Source: Marinomonas transparens
GTDB lineage: Bacteria; Pseudomonadota; Gammaproteobacteria; Pseudomonadales; Marinomonadaceae
Length of the DNA: 64,000 nucleotides
Direction of reading: 5' to 3'
Assembly: GCF_016463975.1 (NCBI RefSeq)
Contig: NZ_JAEMNX010000009.1
Coordinates: forward strand, 1-64,000
Part shown: positions 19,182 to 27,790 of the stretch, in pieces
Layout of the letters: each line of letters begins with the position of its first letter
Numbering within the stretch: position 1 is the first letter of the stretch
Translations under genes and position numbers: made by a program
The notes under the pieces: generated by a model
The model's input: the letters and a program-made list of their open reading frames with translations, nothing else
Told to the model about the DNA's origin: nothing
Databases searched by the model: none

Positions 19182-19200
19182 AGGTATTGCAGATTGATGG

Positions 19201-19224
19201 TATCGGCCTGAAGACCGATCTACA
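19201..19224. repeat. REP-like repeat, third of three
   Basis: TATCGGCCTGAAGACCGATC followed by TACA has the same orientation as the copy at 19122 and resembles the complement of 2510-2528. Confidence 0.6.
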
Positions 19225-19280
19225 ACAAACAACTTTCGCACGATATTGAAGACATGGGTTGGTAGTTGGTTTAGGGTATA

Positions 19281-19574
19281 TTGTGGTTTAATCTTGGTCA
19301 TTCTCTAAAAATACATAAGGATTTGTATGTTAACTATAAACCTAACGGCTATGTGGTGTTCGACGGCGAACGCTATGCCATTAATGCCAAGGCACACCAA
19401 ATTAGCGGTTATTCGGCCCATGCGGGGCAATGGGATTTATTAAATTTTATTAAACGCATGCGAGTTAAACCAAAGAAAGTACATTTGGTGCATGGGGATG
19501 ATGTCGCCAAACAAACATTAAAGGAGTTGATTGAAATGGAACATCCAGAATGTGAGGTGGTGATTCCAATATAA
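19281..19574 (+). pseudogene. C-terminal fragment of a beta-CASP/RMMBL metallo-hydrolase
   Basis: The 97-codon frame encodes GYVVFDGERYAINAKAHQIS, then GYSAHAGQWDLLNFIKRM and KKVHLVHGDDVAKQTLKELI. This is the C-terminal RMMBL block of MBL-fold RNA-processing-type metallo-hydrolases, including the GYSAHA motif. Full proteins of this type have about 450 residues or more; the metallo-beta-lactamase domain with HxHxDH is absent here and upstream. Homology appears to begin near 19318, about a dozen codons after the first ATG. It is most likely the stump of a deleted gene left between the polysaccharide cluster and glmS. Confidence 0.75.
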
Positions 19575-19622
19575 ACCTCCAGCTGTCACCCGAAGAACAA
19601 CAGCCAAAGGTTTATTTTAGCA

Positions 19623-21449
19623 TTATTCCACTGTAACGGATTTTGCCAAGTTCCTTGGCTGATCCACATCCGTGCCTTTCACCACTGCCACATGATAAGA
19701 AAGCAGTTGCAACGGTATGGTATGCACAATTGGCTCTAAAATAGAATCCACTTTTGGCACTTCGGTAAATATAATATTTTCTTCGCTATGCAAGTCCGTG
19801 TCTTTGTCTGCAAAGACATACAATTCACCACCACGAGCCGCCACTTCTTGCAGATTCGATTTCAGTTTATCTAACATATCGTTATGAGGCACCAAGGCAA
19901 TAATAGGCATATTCTCATCGACTAATGCCAACGGCCCATGCTTCAACTCACCTGCCGGATAAGCTTCCGCATGTATATAAGAAATCTCTTTAAGCTTCAG
20001 AGAGCCTTCTAAGGCTATAGGAAACATAGTGCCACGGCCAAGAAACAAAGCATTATGTTTATTGGCAAAGCGGTCTGCGACATTTTTAATGTGAGCATCT
20101 TCTTTTAGGGCCAGATCCACATAAGCAGGTAAAGAACGCATAGCTTGCACCAACTCTTTTTCTTTCTCTGCGGACAAGCCATTTTCAACGGCAATAGCAA
20201 TACTAGTAATCAACAAAGCTGTTAATTGCGTCGTAAAGGCTTTCGTTGACGCCACACCAATTTCGGCTCCTGCATTGGTTAATAACGTAAGGGCAGACTC
20301 TCGTACCAAGGTACTTGATGGAACATTACAAATAGCCAAAGTAGTCAAATAACCAAGCTCTTTTGCCATACGAAGTGCTGCTAAGGTATCGGCAGTTTCT
20401 CCGGACTGGGACAACGTTAAGAAAAGGGTGTTTTTAGGTACAGCCACTTTGCGATATCGATATTCACTCGCAACTTCTACCGTACAAGGCAAGCCAGCTA
20501 AATCTTCAATCCAATATTTGGCTACCATACCCGCATGATAACTAGTACCACAGGCAACGATATGGATATTTTCGACTTCTTTTAAGAAACCAGAGTCGGC
20601 ACCAAAGCAACTTGTTAATACTTTGGTTTCACTAATGCGACCATCTAAACAAGCAGCAATGACTTTAGGCTGCTCGTAGATTTCCTTCATCATATAATGA
20701 CGATATTCGCCTTTATCCGTCGCATCAATATTATGATTAAACACACTGATTGGACGCTCTTGCGGCTCACCTTTGGCATCGTAAATTGTCACTTGATCAC
20801 GAGAAAGCTCAACCACATCACCTTCTTCTAAAAAGATAAATTGATCTGTTACATGCAATAAGGCAAGCTGATCAGAAGCCACGAAGTTTTCTTCAATACC
20901 TACACCAACCACTAACGGACTGCCTTTTCGAGCTGCTATAAAGCGTTCGTTGTCATCTTTTTGCACTACACCAATAGCAAAAGCGCCCTCTAGTTTAGCG
21001 AGACTTGCTTGAACTGCCTTTAATAAATCCGGCTGGGATTTCATGGCATCATGAATAAGGTGAACAATAACTTCCGTATCTGTTTCGGATTTAAATTCAT
21101 AGCCTTTTGCTTTTAATTCACGGCGAAGCGGTTCGTGATTTTCAATAATACCATTGTGAACCAATGCCAGGTCATCACCAGAAAAGTGCGGATGGGCATT
21201 CGCTTCTGTTGGTTTACCATGAGTAGCCCAACGCGTATGAGCAATACCGATTTTGCCATCTAAAGGATAAGCTTCAAATTTATCTTTTAATGCCTGAACT
21301 TTACCAACCGCACGGTGGGAGTACACACCGTCTTCGTTATTAATCGCAATACCAGATGAATCATAGCCTCGGTATTCAAGGCGACTCAGCCCTTCAATCA
21401 AGATTTTAGATACATTACGGCACGCAATAACACCCACTATTCCACACAT
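19623..21449 (-). CDS. glmS: Glutamine-fructose-6-phosphate aminotransferase (isomerising)
   Basis: This 608-residue enzyme has the N-terminal glutaminase domain with Cys2 (MCGIVG), RGYDSSGIA and HTRWATHG, followed by two SIS domains with CGTSYHAG, SQSGETADTL and the C-terminal PRNLAKSVTVE. It makes glucosamine-6-phosphate, the first committed step to UDP-GlcNAc. It follows glmU by 61 bases on the same strand. No E. coli-like GlmZ target region or glmS ribozyme was recognised. Confidence 0.97.
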   Translation of the reverse strand: MCGIVGVIACRNVSKILIEGLSRLEYRGYDSSGIAINNEDGVYSHRAVGKVQALKDKFEAYPLDGKIGIAHTRWATHGKPTEANAHPHFSGDDLALVHNGIIENHEPLRRELKAKGYEFKSETDTEVIVHLIHDAMKSQPDLLKAVQASLAKLEGAFAIGVVQKDDNERFIAARKGSPLVVGVGIEENFVASDQLALLHVTDQFIFLEEGDVVELSRDQVTIYDAKGEPQERPISVFNHNIDATDKGEYRHYMMKEIYEQPKVIAACLDGRISETKVLTSCFGADSGFLKEVENIHIVACGTSYHAGMVAKYWIEDLAGLPCTVEVASEYRYRKVAVPKNTLFLTLSQSGETADTLAALRMAKELGYLTTLAICNVPSSTLVRESALTLLTNAGAEIGVASTKAFTTQLTALLITSIAIAVENGLSAEKEKELVQAMRSLPAYVDLALKEDAHIKNVADRFANKHNALFLGRGTMFPIALEGSLKLKEISYIHAEAYPAGELKHGPLALVDENMPIIALVPHNDMLDKLKSNLQEVAARGGELYVFADKDTDLHSEENIIFTEVPKVDSILEPIVHTIPLQLLSYHVAVVKGTDVDQPRNLAKSVTVE

Positions 21450-21510
21450 ACTTCATGTCCTTTTACATTTATGCTGCTGATGCGTTTCCAGCATAATAAA
21501 ATTAAGTTAT

Positions 21511-22875
21511 TTAAGATTTTTTAGTCGGTCGAGGCCAGTTATCTTTATGAGTTTGTCGCGCTCGAGCGAATGCTAATTGGTTTTCGCCAACCGCTTTGGT
21601 TATGGTTGAGCCTGCAGCTATGGTCGCTCCTTCAGCAATAGATACGGGAGCAACAAGAGAGCTGTTTGATCCAATAAACACATTATCGGCCACTTGGGTA
21701 AGGTGTTTATTAACGCCATCGTAATTGCAGGTAATGGTTCCAGCACCAACATTGACGTTAGCCCCCATTTGAGTATCTCCAATATAGCTCAAATGACTAA
21801 CCTTACTGCCTTCGCCGATATGGGCTTTTTTCGTTTCGACAAAATTACCGATTTTGGCGTTATTAGATAGATAAGTACCAGGACGTAATCGGGCAAAAGG
21901 GCCGATATCACAGGACTCACCCACTTGGCTATCTTCAATGAGGGTATTGTTTTTTATAACGGTGTTATCACCAACAACGCAATTTTTAAGATGACAGTTT
22001 GGACCAATCTCGACACCATCACCAAGAACAACCTTTCCTTCAAAAATACAGTTAATATCAATGATCACGTCATTCCCGGTGACTAACTCGCCGCGTACAT
22101 CTATGCGTGAAGGATCTAGCAATGTCGCGCCGTTTTGCATTAAAGCAATAGCTTGCTGAGACTGAAGCTCTCGCTCTAGTGCCGCTAGTTGAACACGATC
22201 ATTCACTCCTGCCACTTCCGCTTCACTCAGTGGGTTAACCGTTACTATGTCCACACCATCACGGGCAGCCATTTCAATTACATCGGTTAAGTAATATTCG
22301 CCTTGAGCATTATTGTTATTAAGAGAAGCAAGCCAAGTTTGTAAATGATCATTTGGAGCAAGCAAAATCCCAGTATTCACTTCTTGTATTTTTAACTGCT
22401 CTGCTGAAGCGTCTTTTTGCTCAACAATCGCTGTTACTTTGCCACTTCCGTCACGAACAATTCGGCCATAACCTGTTGGGTTATCTAAAGAAATAGTTAA
22501 TAGCACCAAAGTATTCGCTGTAGACAAAGCTGTCATTTTCTCAAGCGTTTCCGAGCTAATAAGAGGGACATCACCATAAAGTGTTAGTGTCGCACCACCT
22601 TCTTCTAAGAAGGGTGCAACCCTACGCAATGCATCTCCTGTGCCTTGTGGACTATCTTGCCAAACAACATTAGTCGAAAAATCCTGACAACTTGCCTCTA
22701 CCTGTTCACCTTGATGCCCAACAATAAGGTGCAGCTTCGCTTCTGATAAGCTACTCGCTGTATTGAGCACCCTTCTCACCATTGGTACGCCACCCACTTT
22801 ATGCAGTACCTTAGAAAAGGCCGACTTCATTCGACTTCCTTTTCCTGCGGCAAGAATAACAATATCTAGTTTCAT
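21511..22875 (-). CDS. glmU: Bifunctional GlcNAc-1-P uridyltransferase / GlcN-1-P acetyltransferase
   Basis: From ATG at 22875 the protein has 454 residues, the usual length. The N-terminal pyrophosphorylase domain has LAAGKGSRMKS; the C-terminal left-handed beta-helix has FARLRPGTYLSNNAKIGNFVETKKA and GAGTITCNYDG. It carries out the last two steps to UDP-GlcNAc. A 27-codon upstream extension in the open frame is rejected, since MKLDIVILAAGKG is the family start. Its product feeds WecB and the PglF-like enzyme as well as peptidoglycan. No ATP synthase genes lie next to it, unlike in many gammaproteobacteria. Confidence 0.97.
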   Translation of the reverse strand: MKLDIVILAAGKGSRMKSAFSKVLHKVGGVPMVRRVLNTASSLSEAKLHLIVGHQGEQVEASCQDFSTNVVWQDSPQGTGDALRRVAPFLEEGGATLTLYGDVPLISSETLEKMTALSTANTLVLLTISLDNPTGYGRIVRDGSGKVTAIVEQKDASAEQLKIQEVNTGILLAPNDHLQTWLASLNNNNAQGEYYLTDVIEMAARDGVDIVTVNPLSEAEVAGVNDRVQLAALERELQSQQAIALMQNGATLLDPSRIDVRGELVTGNDVIIDINCIFEGKVVLGDGVEIGPNCHLKNCVVGDNTVIKNNTLIEDSQVGESCDIGPFARLRPGTYLSNNAKIGNFVETKKAHIGEGSKVSHLSYIGDTQMGANVNVGAGTITCNYDGVNKHLTQVADNVFIGSNSSLVAPVSIAEGATIAAGSTITKAVGENQLAFARARQTHKDNWPRPTKKS

Positions 22876-22959
22876 GAATCGTCCTTGTTTTGACTTATCA
22901 AGATAATAATAAATTTGAGTATAAGGCATTAGACCTTTTTGCAAAAAACACCACAACCC

Positions 22960-22986
22960 AAATTGTCAAAAATAAAATGACAATTT
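22960..22986. promoter_or_regulatory. 9-bp inverted repeat upstream of glmU
   Basis: AAATTGTCA at 22960-22968 is repeated as TGACAATTT at 22978-22986 with a 9-base centre. It lies between the LysR stop and glmU, about 85 bases before the glmU ATG. It could be a regulator site for glmUS or, less likely, a weak AT-rich terminator of the LysR gene. Confidence 0.4.
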
Positions 22987-23055
22987 TAAAATAAACACTC
23001 AGACTAATGATTTAATAAGATTATATTAGAGAAATCAGTCAAAATTGTTAGCATA

Positions 23056-23973
23056 TTAAATATGTTGCTCAGCTTCATTTTTAGTACAGCGGTTACATTC
23101 AACTTGAAGCAATTCAACCAACAGCCTAGTAGCAGGTCCTGTCCGTTCACCTTTACCAAAAACCGCATAAAGATGAAACTTTCGCTCTCCTCCTGAGACT
23201 AGATTTAGCTTTTTTAAGTTGCCCGCCTTTAAGTCTTCTAAAATATCGGCTTTTGGCAACCACGCAAAACCCACTCCACTGACGACAATCTCCAGTGCTG
23301 ACTGCAAACTGGATACAGTCCACCGTCTATCAGTACCTAGCCAGCCCGCATCGACAGAGGTTTCTACCGCAGAGTCACGAATAACCAATTGAAGCTCTCG
23401 ACTTAAGCGTTCATTATCTATTGGATACTCAGCGGTCGCCAAAGGATGGTCTGAAGACGCTACAGCAACCATCTCAACATCTACGATAGGATCAGCCAAA
23501 TACCCTTTAGCCACCAAACTGGTTAACACTAAATCAGGATGACCATGGGTTAATGCTTCCGTTCCACCACTTAATACGACTTCTTTAAGTTGTACTTGTG
23601 TGCCCTGACTTTGGGGCTCAAAGGCCTTTAACGCTCGCAACAAAGCGGGTTTTGGAAAAGCTTGATCGACAACCAACTCAATTTCAGGCTCCCAACCTTG
23701 CCCTAACGTGTGAGCAAGCTCTTCAAGGTCAACCGCTTCTTTTATTAAATGGCGGGAACGACGAAGAAGCACTTCCCCCCTTTCTGTGAGTTTTGCTTTC
23801 CGACCCTCAATAATTAATAAAGGGTAGCCTAACTGATCTTGCAGTTTCGCTACGGTATAGCTCACAGAAGATTGGCTTTTATGAAGAGCTTCTGCCGCTT
23901 GAGCAAAGCCACCTCTATCTACAACCGATTGCAAAACTCGCCATTGCTCTAAGGTTACGCGCGGTGCTTTCAA
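23056..23973 (-). CDS. LysR-family transcription regulator
   Basis: This 305-residue protein has an N-terminal winged helix (LEQWRVLQSVVDRGGFAQAAEALHKSQSSVSYTVAKLQDQLG) and a C-terminal periplasmic-binding-like effector domain. It is divergent from azoR, the usual layout for a LysR protein that controls its neighbour, so it probably senses a quinone, azo compound or other electrophile and regulates azoR. The effector is unknown. Confidence 0.85.
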   Translation of the reverse strand: MKAPRVTLEQWRVLQSVVDRGGFAQAAEALHKSQSSVSYTVAKLQDQLGYPLLIIEGRKAKLTERGEVLLRRSRHLIKEAVDLEELAHTLGQGWEPEIELVVDQAFPKPALLRALKAFEPQSQGTQVQLKEVVLSGGTEALTHGHPDLVLTSLVAKGYLADPIVDVEMVAVASSDHPLATAEYPIDNERLSRELQLVIRDSAVETSVDAGWLGTDRRWTVSSLQSALEIVVSGVGFAWLPKADILEDLKAGNLKKLNLVSGGERKFHLYAVFGKGERTGPATRLLVELLQVECNRCTKNEAEQHI

Positions 23974-24011
23974 GACTATTCCCTCATATTGTTAAACAAC
24001 ACCTTAAACTT

Positions 24012-24026
24012 ATCGCATTTTTCGAT
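24012..24026. promoter_or_regulatory. Candidate LysR-type operator
   Basis: ATCGCATTTTTCGAT is a 4-bp dyad with a 7-base AT-rich centre within the 161-base divergent gap, and fits the loose T-N11-A LysR pattern. Weak evidence. Confidence 0.25.
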
Positions 24027-24134
24027 CAATATCCGCTAAAAAAACCGCTTTTTAATCAAATAAACTGACTATAAGATACAACAACAATCAAATAACAGAG
24101 CAAGAGACGCTCTAACTTTATTTCGGAGAATGAT

Positions 24135-24728
24135 ATGACAACTTTATTACGAGTGGATTCAAGTGCTTCAGGCGAAAATTCAAAATCCCGTCAACTAGTA
24201 GACACTTTTGTTGAGGCATGGTTAGCAAAGAATCCTGGCGGAACGGTTGTGGTTCGTGATGTGAATGAAAACCCACTACCTCACTTCACAAGTGAGACCC
24301 TAGGCGCTATGTTCACACCAGAAGAAGCTCGTTCAGATAGCCAGAAAGCGATTGTCGCAATTGGAGATGAGCTTATTAGTGAATTGGAAGCTGCTGATGT
24401 CATCGCTGTTTCAGCTCCTATGTACAATTTTGGTATTCCTTCTACACTAAAAGCTTATTTTGATTATATTGCACGTGCTGGCCGTACCTTTAAATACACA
24501 GAAACAGGCCCTGTTGGACTAATCAATAAAGACGCTTACTTATTTACGGCAAGTGGTAGTTTCTTAGCAGAAACACCGATGGATCACCAAGTACCTTATT
24601 TAGGCACTTTCTTAGGCTTCCTAGGAATGACAGTTAAAGAAACGTTTATCGCTGGCGGTCAAGCTATGGGTGAAGCTGGCGAAGAAGCATTCAACCAAGC
24701 AAAAGAAGACATCGCTGCAGCAATCTAA
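24135..24728 (+). CDS. azoR: FMN-dependent NADH-azoreductase
   Basis: This 197-residue flavodoxin-fold protein has RVDSSASGENSKSRQL (phosphate-binding loop), APMYNFGIPSTLKAYFDYI and FTASGSF, the pattern of AzoR/AcpD. It reduces azo compounds and quinones by two electrons with NADH in the cytoplasm, and often protects against thiol and quinone stress. A GGAG ribosome-binding site lies before the ATG. It is a single-gene transcript ending at a strong terminator. Confidence 0.92.
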   Translation: MTTLLRVDSSASGENSKSRQLVDTFVEAWLAKNPGGTVVVRDVNENPLPHFTSETLGAMFTPEEARSDSQKAIVAIGDELISELEAADVIAVSAPMYNFGIPSTLKAYFDYIARAGRTFKYTETGPVGLINKDAYLFTASGSFLAETPMDHQVPYLGTFLGFLGMTVKETFIAGGQAMGEAGEEAFNQAKEDIAAAI

Positions 24729-24733
24729 ACAAT

Positions 24734-24766
24734 AGAGCCGACAAAACAGAAATTTTTGTCGGCTCT
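24734..24766 (+). terminator. Terminator of azoR
   Basis: A 13-bp perfect stem (AGAGCCGACAAAA with TTTTGTCGGCTCT) has a short loop; a T-rich stretch follows. The A/T ends make it usable from both sides, including for tex. Confidence 0.85.
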
Positions 24767-24794
24767 CTATTTATAGCTATCAGCATTTAAAGAA

Positions 24795-26957
24795 TTACAA
24801 ACCATTCGCCTTTAGAGCAATTCGCTTACGCTGAATATCTACCTCTAACACCGTCACATTTACCACTTGACCGACACGAACTAAATTTCGCGGATCCTTT
24901 ACATATCGATTGGCCAATTGCGAAATATGTATTAACCCGTCCTGATGCACACCAAGGTCAACGAAAGCACCAAAAGCAGCAACATTCGTCACCACCCCTT
25001 CTAACGCCATTCCTTCTTGTAAATCATCTAAATGATGAACATTTTGATCAAAGGAAGCATAGCGAAACTCTGGACGCGGGTCTCTTCCGGGCTTTGATAG
25101 CTCAGTTAAGATATCAGAATAGGTCAGGTCACCGACATGGGAAAAAACTGGCGCCATTAGTTTGAGCTGATTCAATACCTGTACATTATTAAGCAAGTCA
25201 CTGGTTTTTAATTTCACACTATCAGCCATCTGCTTAACAAGAGAATACGACTCTGGATGAACACCCGATTGATCCAGTGGCTCTTTGCCATTAAGTATTC
25301 TTAAAAAACCAGCACACTGCTCAAAGCACTTTTCGCCTATTCCTTTAATTTTTAATAGCTCAGATCGAGATTCAATTCTCCCCTTCTGCTGTCGATACTC
25401 AATAATATTTTTCGCCAATCGCTCCGTTAAGCCAGAAACATAGGATAAAAGCGACACAGAAGCCAAGTTAATATCGACACCTACTCGATTAACACAGTCT
25501 TCAACCACATTGGCCAAAGATTGAGATAATTGCGAAACCTTCAAGTCATGCTGATATTGACCTACACCTATTGCCTGAGGGTCAATTTTTACCAACTCAG
25601 CCAAAGGGTCCTGAAAACGTCGCGCAATAGAAATAGCGCCACGAATCGTAACATCTAGATCAGGGAATTCATCAATGGCAACTGGGGAAGCCGAATAAAC
25701 AGAAGCCCCCGCTTCACTTACCACCACAGAGTGACAATCCAAATTATTTCCCTTAATAAGTTTAGCTATTAAGTTTTCAGTTTCTCGAGAAGCGGTCCCA
25801 TTACCAATAGCAACCCAATGAACTTGATGCTTACGGATTAATTTGCTTAACAGTGTAGTCGCGTCCTGCATTCTATTTTGTGGGGCATGTGGATAAATAA
25901 CACCATGCTCAACAACTCCTCCTTGCTCATTAACCACCGCCAACTTCACCCCATTACGAAAACCAGGATCAAGACCTAAAACACAATGAGAACCAGCAGG
26001 CGCAGCCATTAATAAGTCTTGCAAGTTCTCCGCAAACACTTGAATCGCCCCCTCTTCAGCTTTTTCTTTCAATTGCGATAAAATATCACCCTCTAACTTT
26101 GAAAAAAGTCTATTCTGCCAAGCTAAATTTAAATATTTTTGTTGCACAGAAGTAAGTGCTTGTCTCTTTATTTTTTCAACCCCAAACAATTGGTAAAGGT
26201 GCGAGACCTCTAATATTCTCGGACACTCCCTCTCTTCTCGCAAAGAAACACCTAGCTTTAATATTGATTCTTTTTTTCCTCTAAACAGAGCAAGTAATCT
26301 ATGTGCAGGCACCTGATTGATTTTTTCTTGATAATCAAAGTAATCCCTAAATTTCCCCCCTTGCTCTTTTTTACCTCTTAATACTCGGCTAACCAACACC
26401 CCTTCTCTTAATAAGGTCAACCGCCCTAGTTTCAGAAATTCATTATCGGACCCAATAATATCTCCGATTATTTCCACGACACCATCTAGAGCCAGTTCAG
26501 GTGAGATAACTAAACCATTCTGCTTACACCAAGCCTTAACCTCTAACAAGGTATCAAGGCGCTCTCCAGACCAAATCTCTTCAGCTAAAACCTCCAGCCC
26601 CAGTTCTCTCGCTGCCCACGCCTTAGTCTTACGTGTTTTCTTGAAAGGTAAATACAAGTCTTCTAGCTCTGTTTTCGACATCGCCGCCCGTATTTTTTTT
26701 CTAAGTATTTCAGAGCAACCCTCGTCATCTAACAATAAAGACAAAATGCTTCCTTTACGTTTTTCTAATTCAACCAAATACCCCCAACGCTCATAAAATG
26801 AGCGTAAGGCAACATCCGTCATTCCACCAGTACATTCTTTCCTATAGCGTGCAATAAAAGGAACCGTCGCCCCTTCTTCAAATAGCTGAATAACGCTATC
26901 GGCGTGTTTTTTTAAAATAGAAAACTCTGCACTTAAGCTATTTGATATAGAAACCAT
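24795..26957 (-). CDS. tex: Tex-family RNA-binding transcription accessory protein
   Basis: This 720-residue protein has the Tex arrangement: an N-terminal helical region (VPFIARYRKECTGGMTD), a YqgF/RuvX-like nuclease fold (VLGLDPGFRNGVKLAVV), HhH repeats (LLKIKGIGEKCFEQCAGFLRI) and a C-terminal S1 domain (GMALEGVVTNVAAFGAFVDLGVHQDGLIHIS). It is slightly shorter than typical Tex (about 770). It probably acts on RNA polymerase or nucleic acids; the mechanism is not settled in the family. Confidence 0.95.
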   Translation of the reverse strand: MVSISNSLSAEFSILKKHADSVIQLFEEGATVPFIARYRKECTGGMTDVALRSFYERWGYLVELEKRKGSILSLLLDDEGCSEILRKKIRAAMSKTELEDLYLPFKKTRKTKAWAARELGLEVLAEEIWSGERLDTLLEVKAWCKQNGLVISPELALDGVVEIIGDIIGSDNEFLKLGRLTLLREGVLVSRVLRGKKEQGGKFRDYFDYQEKINQVPAHRLLALFRGKKESILKLGVSLREERECPRILEVSHLYQLFGVEKIKRQALTSVQQKYLNLAWQNRLFSKLEGDILSQLKEKAEEGAIQVFAENLQDLLMAAPAGSHCVLGLDPGFRNGVKLAVVNEQGGVVEHGVIYPHAPQNRMQDATTLLSKLIRKHQVHWVAIGNGTASRETENLIAKLIKGNNLDCHSVVVSEAGASVYSASPVAIDEFPDLDVTIRGAISIARRFQDPLAELVKIDPQAIGVGQYQHDLKVSQLSQSLANVVEDCVNRVGVDINLASVSLLSYVSGLTERLAKNIIEYRQQKGRIESRSELLKIKGIGEKCFEQCAGFLRILNGKEPLDQSGVHPESYSLVKQMADSVKLKTSDLLNNVQVLNQLKLMAPVFSHVGDLTYSDILTELSKPGRDPRPEFRYASFDQNVHHLDDLQEGMALEGVVTNVAAFGAFVDLGVHQDGLIHISQLANRYVKDPRNLVRVGQVVNVTVLEVDIQRKRIALKANGL

Positions 26958-27312
26958 AAATTACCCTATTACTTACACTTTCATAACAATTTAAATTCAT
27001 AATATAATTAGCAAAAATCATTTTTTTTTATTAAAATCCTCCGCCAAACTTGAAAAAATATGAAACTATCTCACACTGTATAAAGAAGCAATCAATACAG
27101 CTTTTAATGGTTTAATATTAAGAAGAAGTATCATAAGGACTTTTACCTTATGATCAAACCTCACCATAAAATAGAAAAGAGTATAATTTTTTCTCTTACA
27201 TTTGAGCGGTTCATGTTTCTAAGTTTTGGCACTTATCGCTGAGTGTAAAGGATGGACTTCTTTTTTCAGTGCAATACAACCTTTAACCAGTTTTAACAGA
27301 TAGGGGACACCA
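26958..27312. other. AT-rich gap between tex and the H-NS-like gene
   Basis: About 355 bases with no credible gene on either strand. It is AT-rich and presumably carries the promoter and a long leader of the H-NS-like gene and the divergent tex promoter. No -35/-10 pair with good spacing was found, and no RNA gene was recognised. Confidence 0.5.
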
Positions 27313-27711
27313 ATGAGTTTATTACTTGAACTAGCCGGAAATAAAGCCAAAGCACGTGCAGCAGCAAAAGAATTAACGGTTGCACAGCTTGAAAACCTAA
27401 TTGCAGGTTTCAATAATGCACTTGAAAAACTGAAAGAAGAAGAGGCAGCTCTTCAAGCAGAAAAGGCACAAAAATCAGCATTGGCCGAAGAAATTGCAAC
27501 ACTTATCGCCAAAAGCGGCTTAACAATGGAAGAGGTTTCCTTGTTATCAGCACCTAAAGCTGGTGCAATGAAAGGCAAAACCGTGGAACCTAAGTACCGT
27601 CTCGTTGTTGATGGTCAAACTTATGAGTGGACTGGTCGTGGCCGTACACCAAAAGTATTCCAAGAGTACTTCAACTCAGGAAAAAGCCGTGAAAGCGTAG
27701 AAATTAAATAG
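27313..27711 (+). CDS. H-NS-family nucleoid protein
   Basis: This 132-residue protein has an N-terminal helical and coiled-coil dimerisation region (residues 15-75, rich in E, K and A) and a C-terminal AT-hook-like DNA-binding domain with YEWTGRGRTPKVFQEY, matching the W-x-G-R-G-R-x-P core of H-NS. H-NS-type proteins silence AT-rich, often foreign DNA, and the polysaccharide cluster in this window has such a core. A GGGG-type ribosome site (AGGGGACACCA) precedes the ATG. Confidence 0.88.
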   Translation: MSLLLELAGNKAKARAAAKELTVAQLENLIAGFNNALEKLKEEEAALQAEKAQKSALAEEIATLIAKSGLTMEEVSLLSAPKAGAMKGKTVEPKYRLVVDGQTYEWTGRGRTPKVFQEYFNSGKSRESVEIK

Positions 27712-27734
27712 CGCCTTCCTTATCGATTAGCCCG

Positions 27735-27773
27735 AAAAAAGACCGCCATTAAACAATAATAGCGGTCTTTTTT
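27735..27773. terminator. Bidirectional terminator between H-NS-like gene and wzz
   Basis: AAAAAAGACCGC at 27735-27746 pairs with GCGGTCTTTTTT at 27762-27773. Both strands end in T-runs, and the flanking genes converge on it. Confidence 0.9.
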
Positions 27774-27790
27774 ACTTATCCCTCAATAAC

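Larger units (their letters stand above)
18815..19280. other. Gene-free upstream region of the polysaccharide operon
   Basis: About 465 bases without a convincing gene. It holds a candidate promoter and dyad (18966-19011), a leader of roughly 160 bases before the regulator gene, and three REP-like repeats (19122-19224). No JUMPstart/ops element (GGCGGTAG) was seen. Confidence 0.6.

Noticed and set aside
19562..19622. Long hairpin (AAACCT...AGGTTT with inner GCTGT...ACAGC) between the RMMBL fragment and glmS
   Set aside because: The loop is large, internal bulges are present and neither strand has a good T-run, so a terminator call is not supported.
22876..22956. 27-codon N-terminal extension of GlmU
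   Set aside because: Family members start at MKLDIVILAAGKG; the upstream part has no conserved features.
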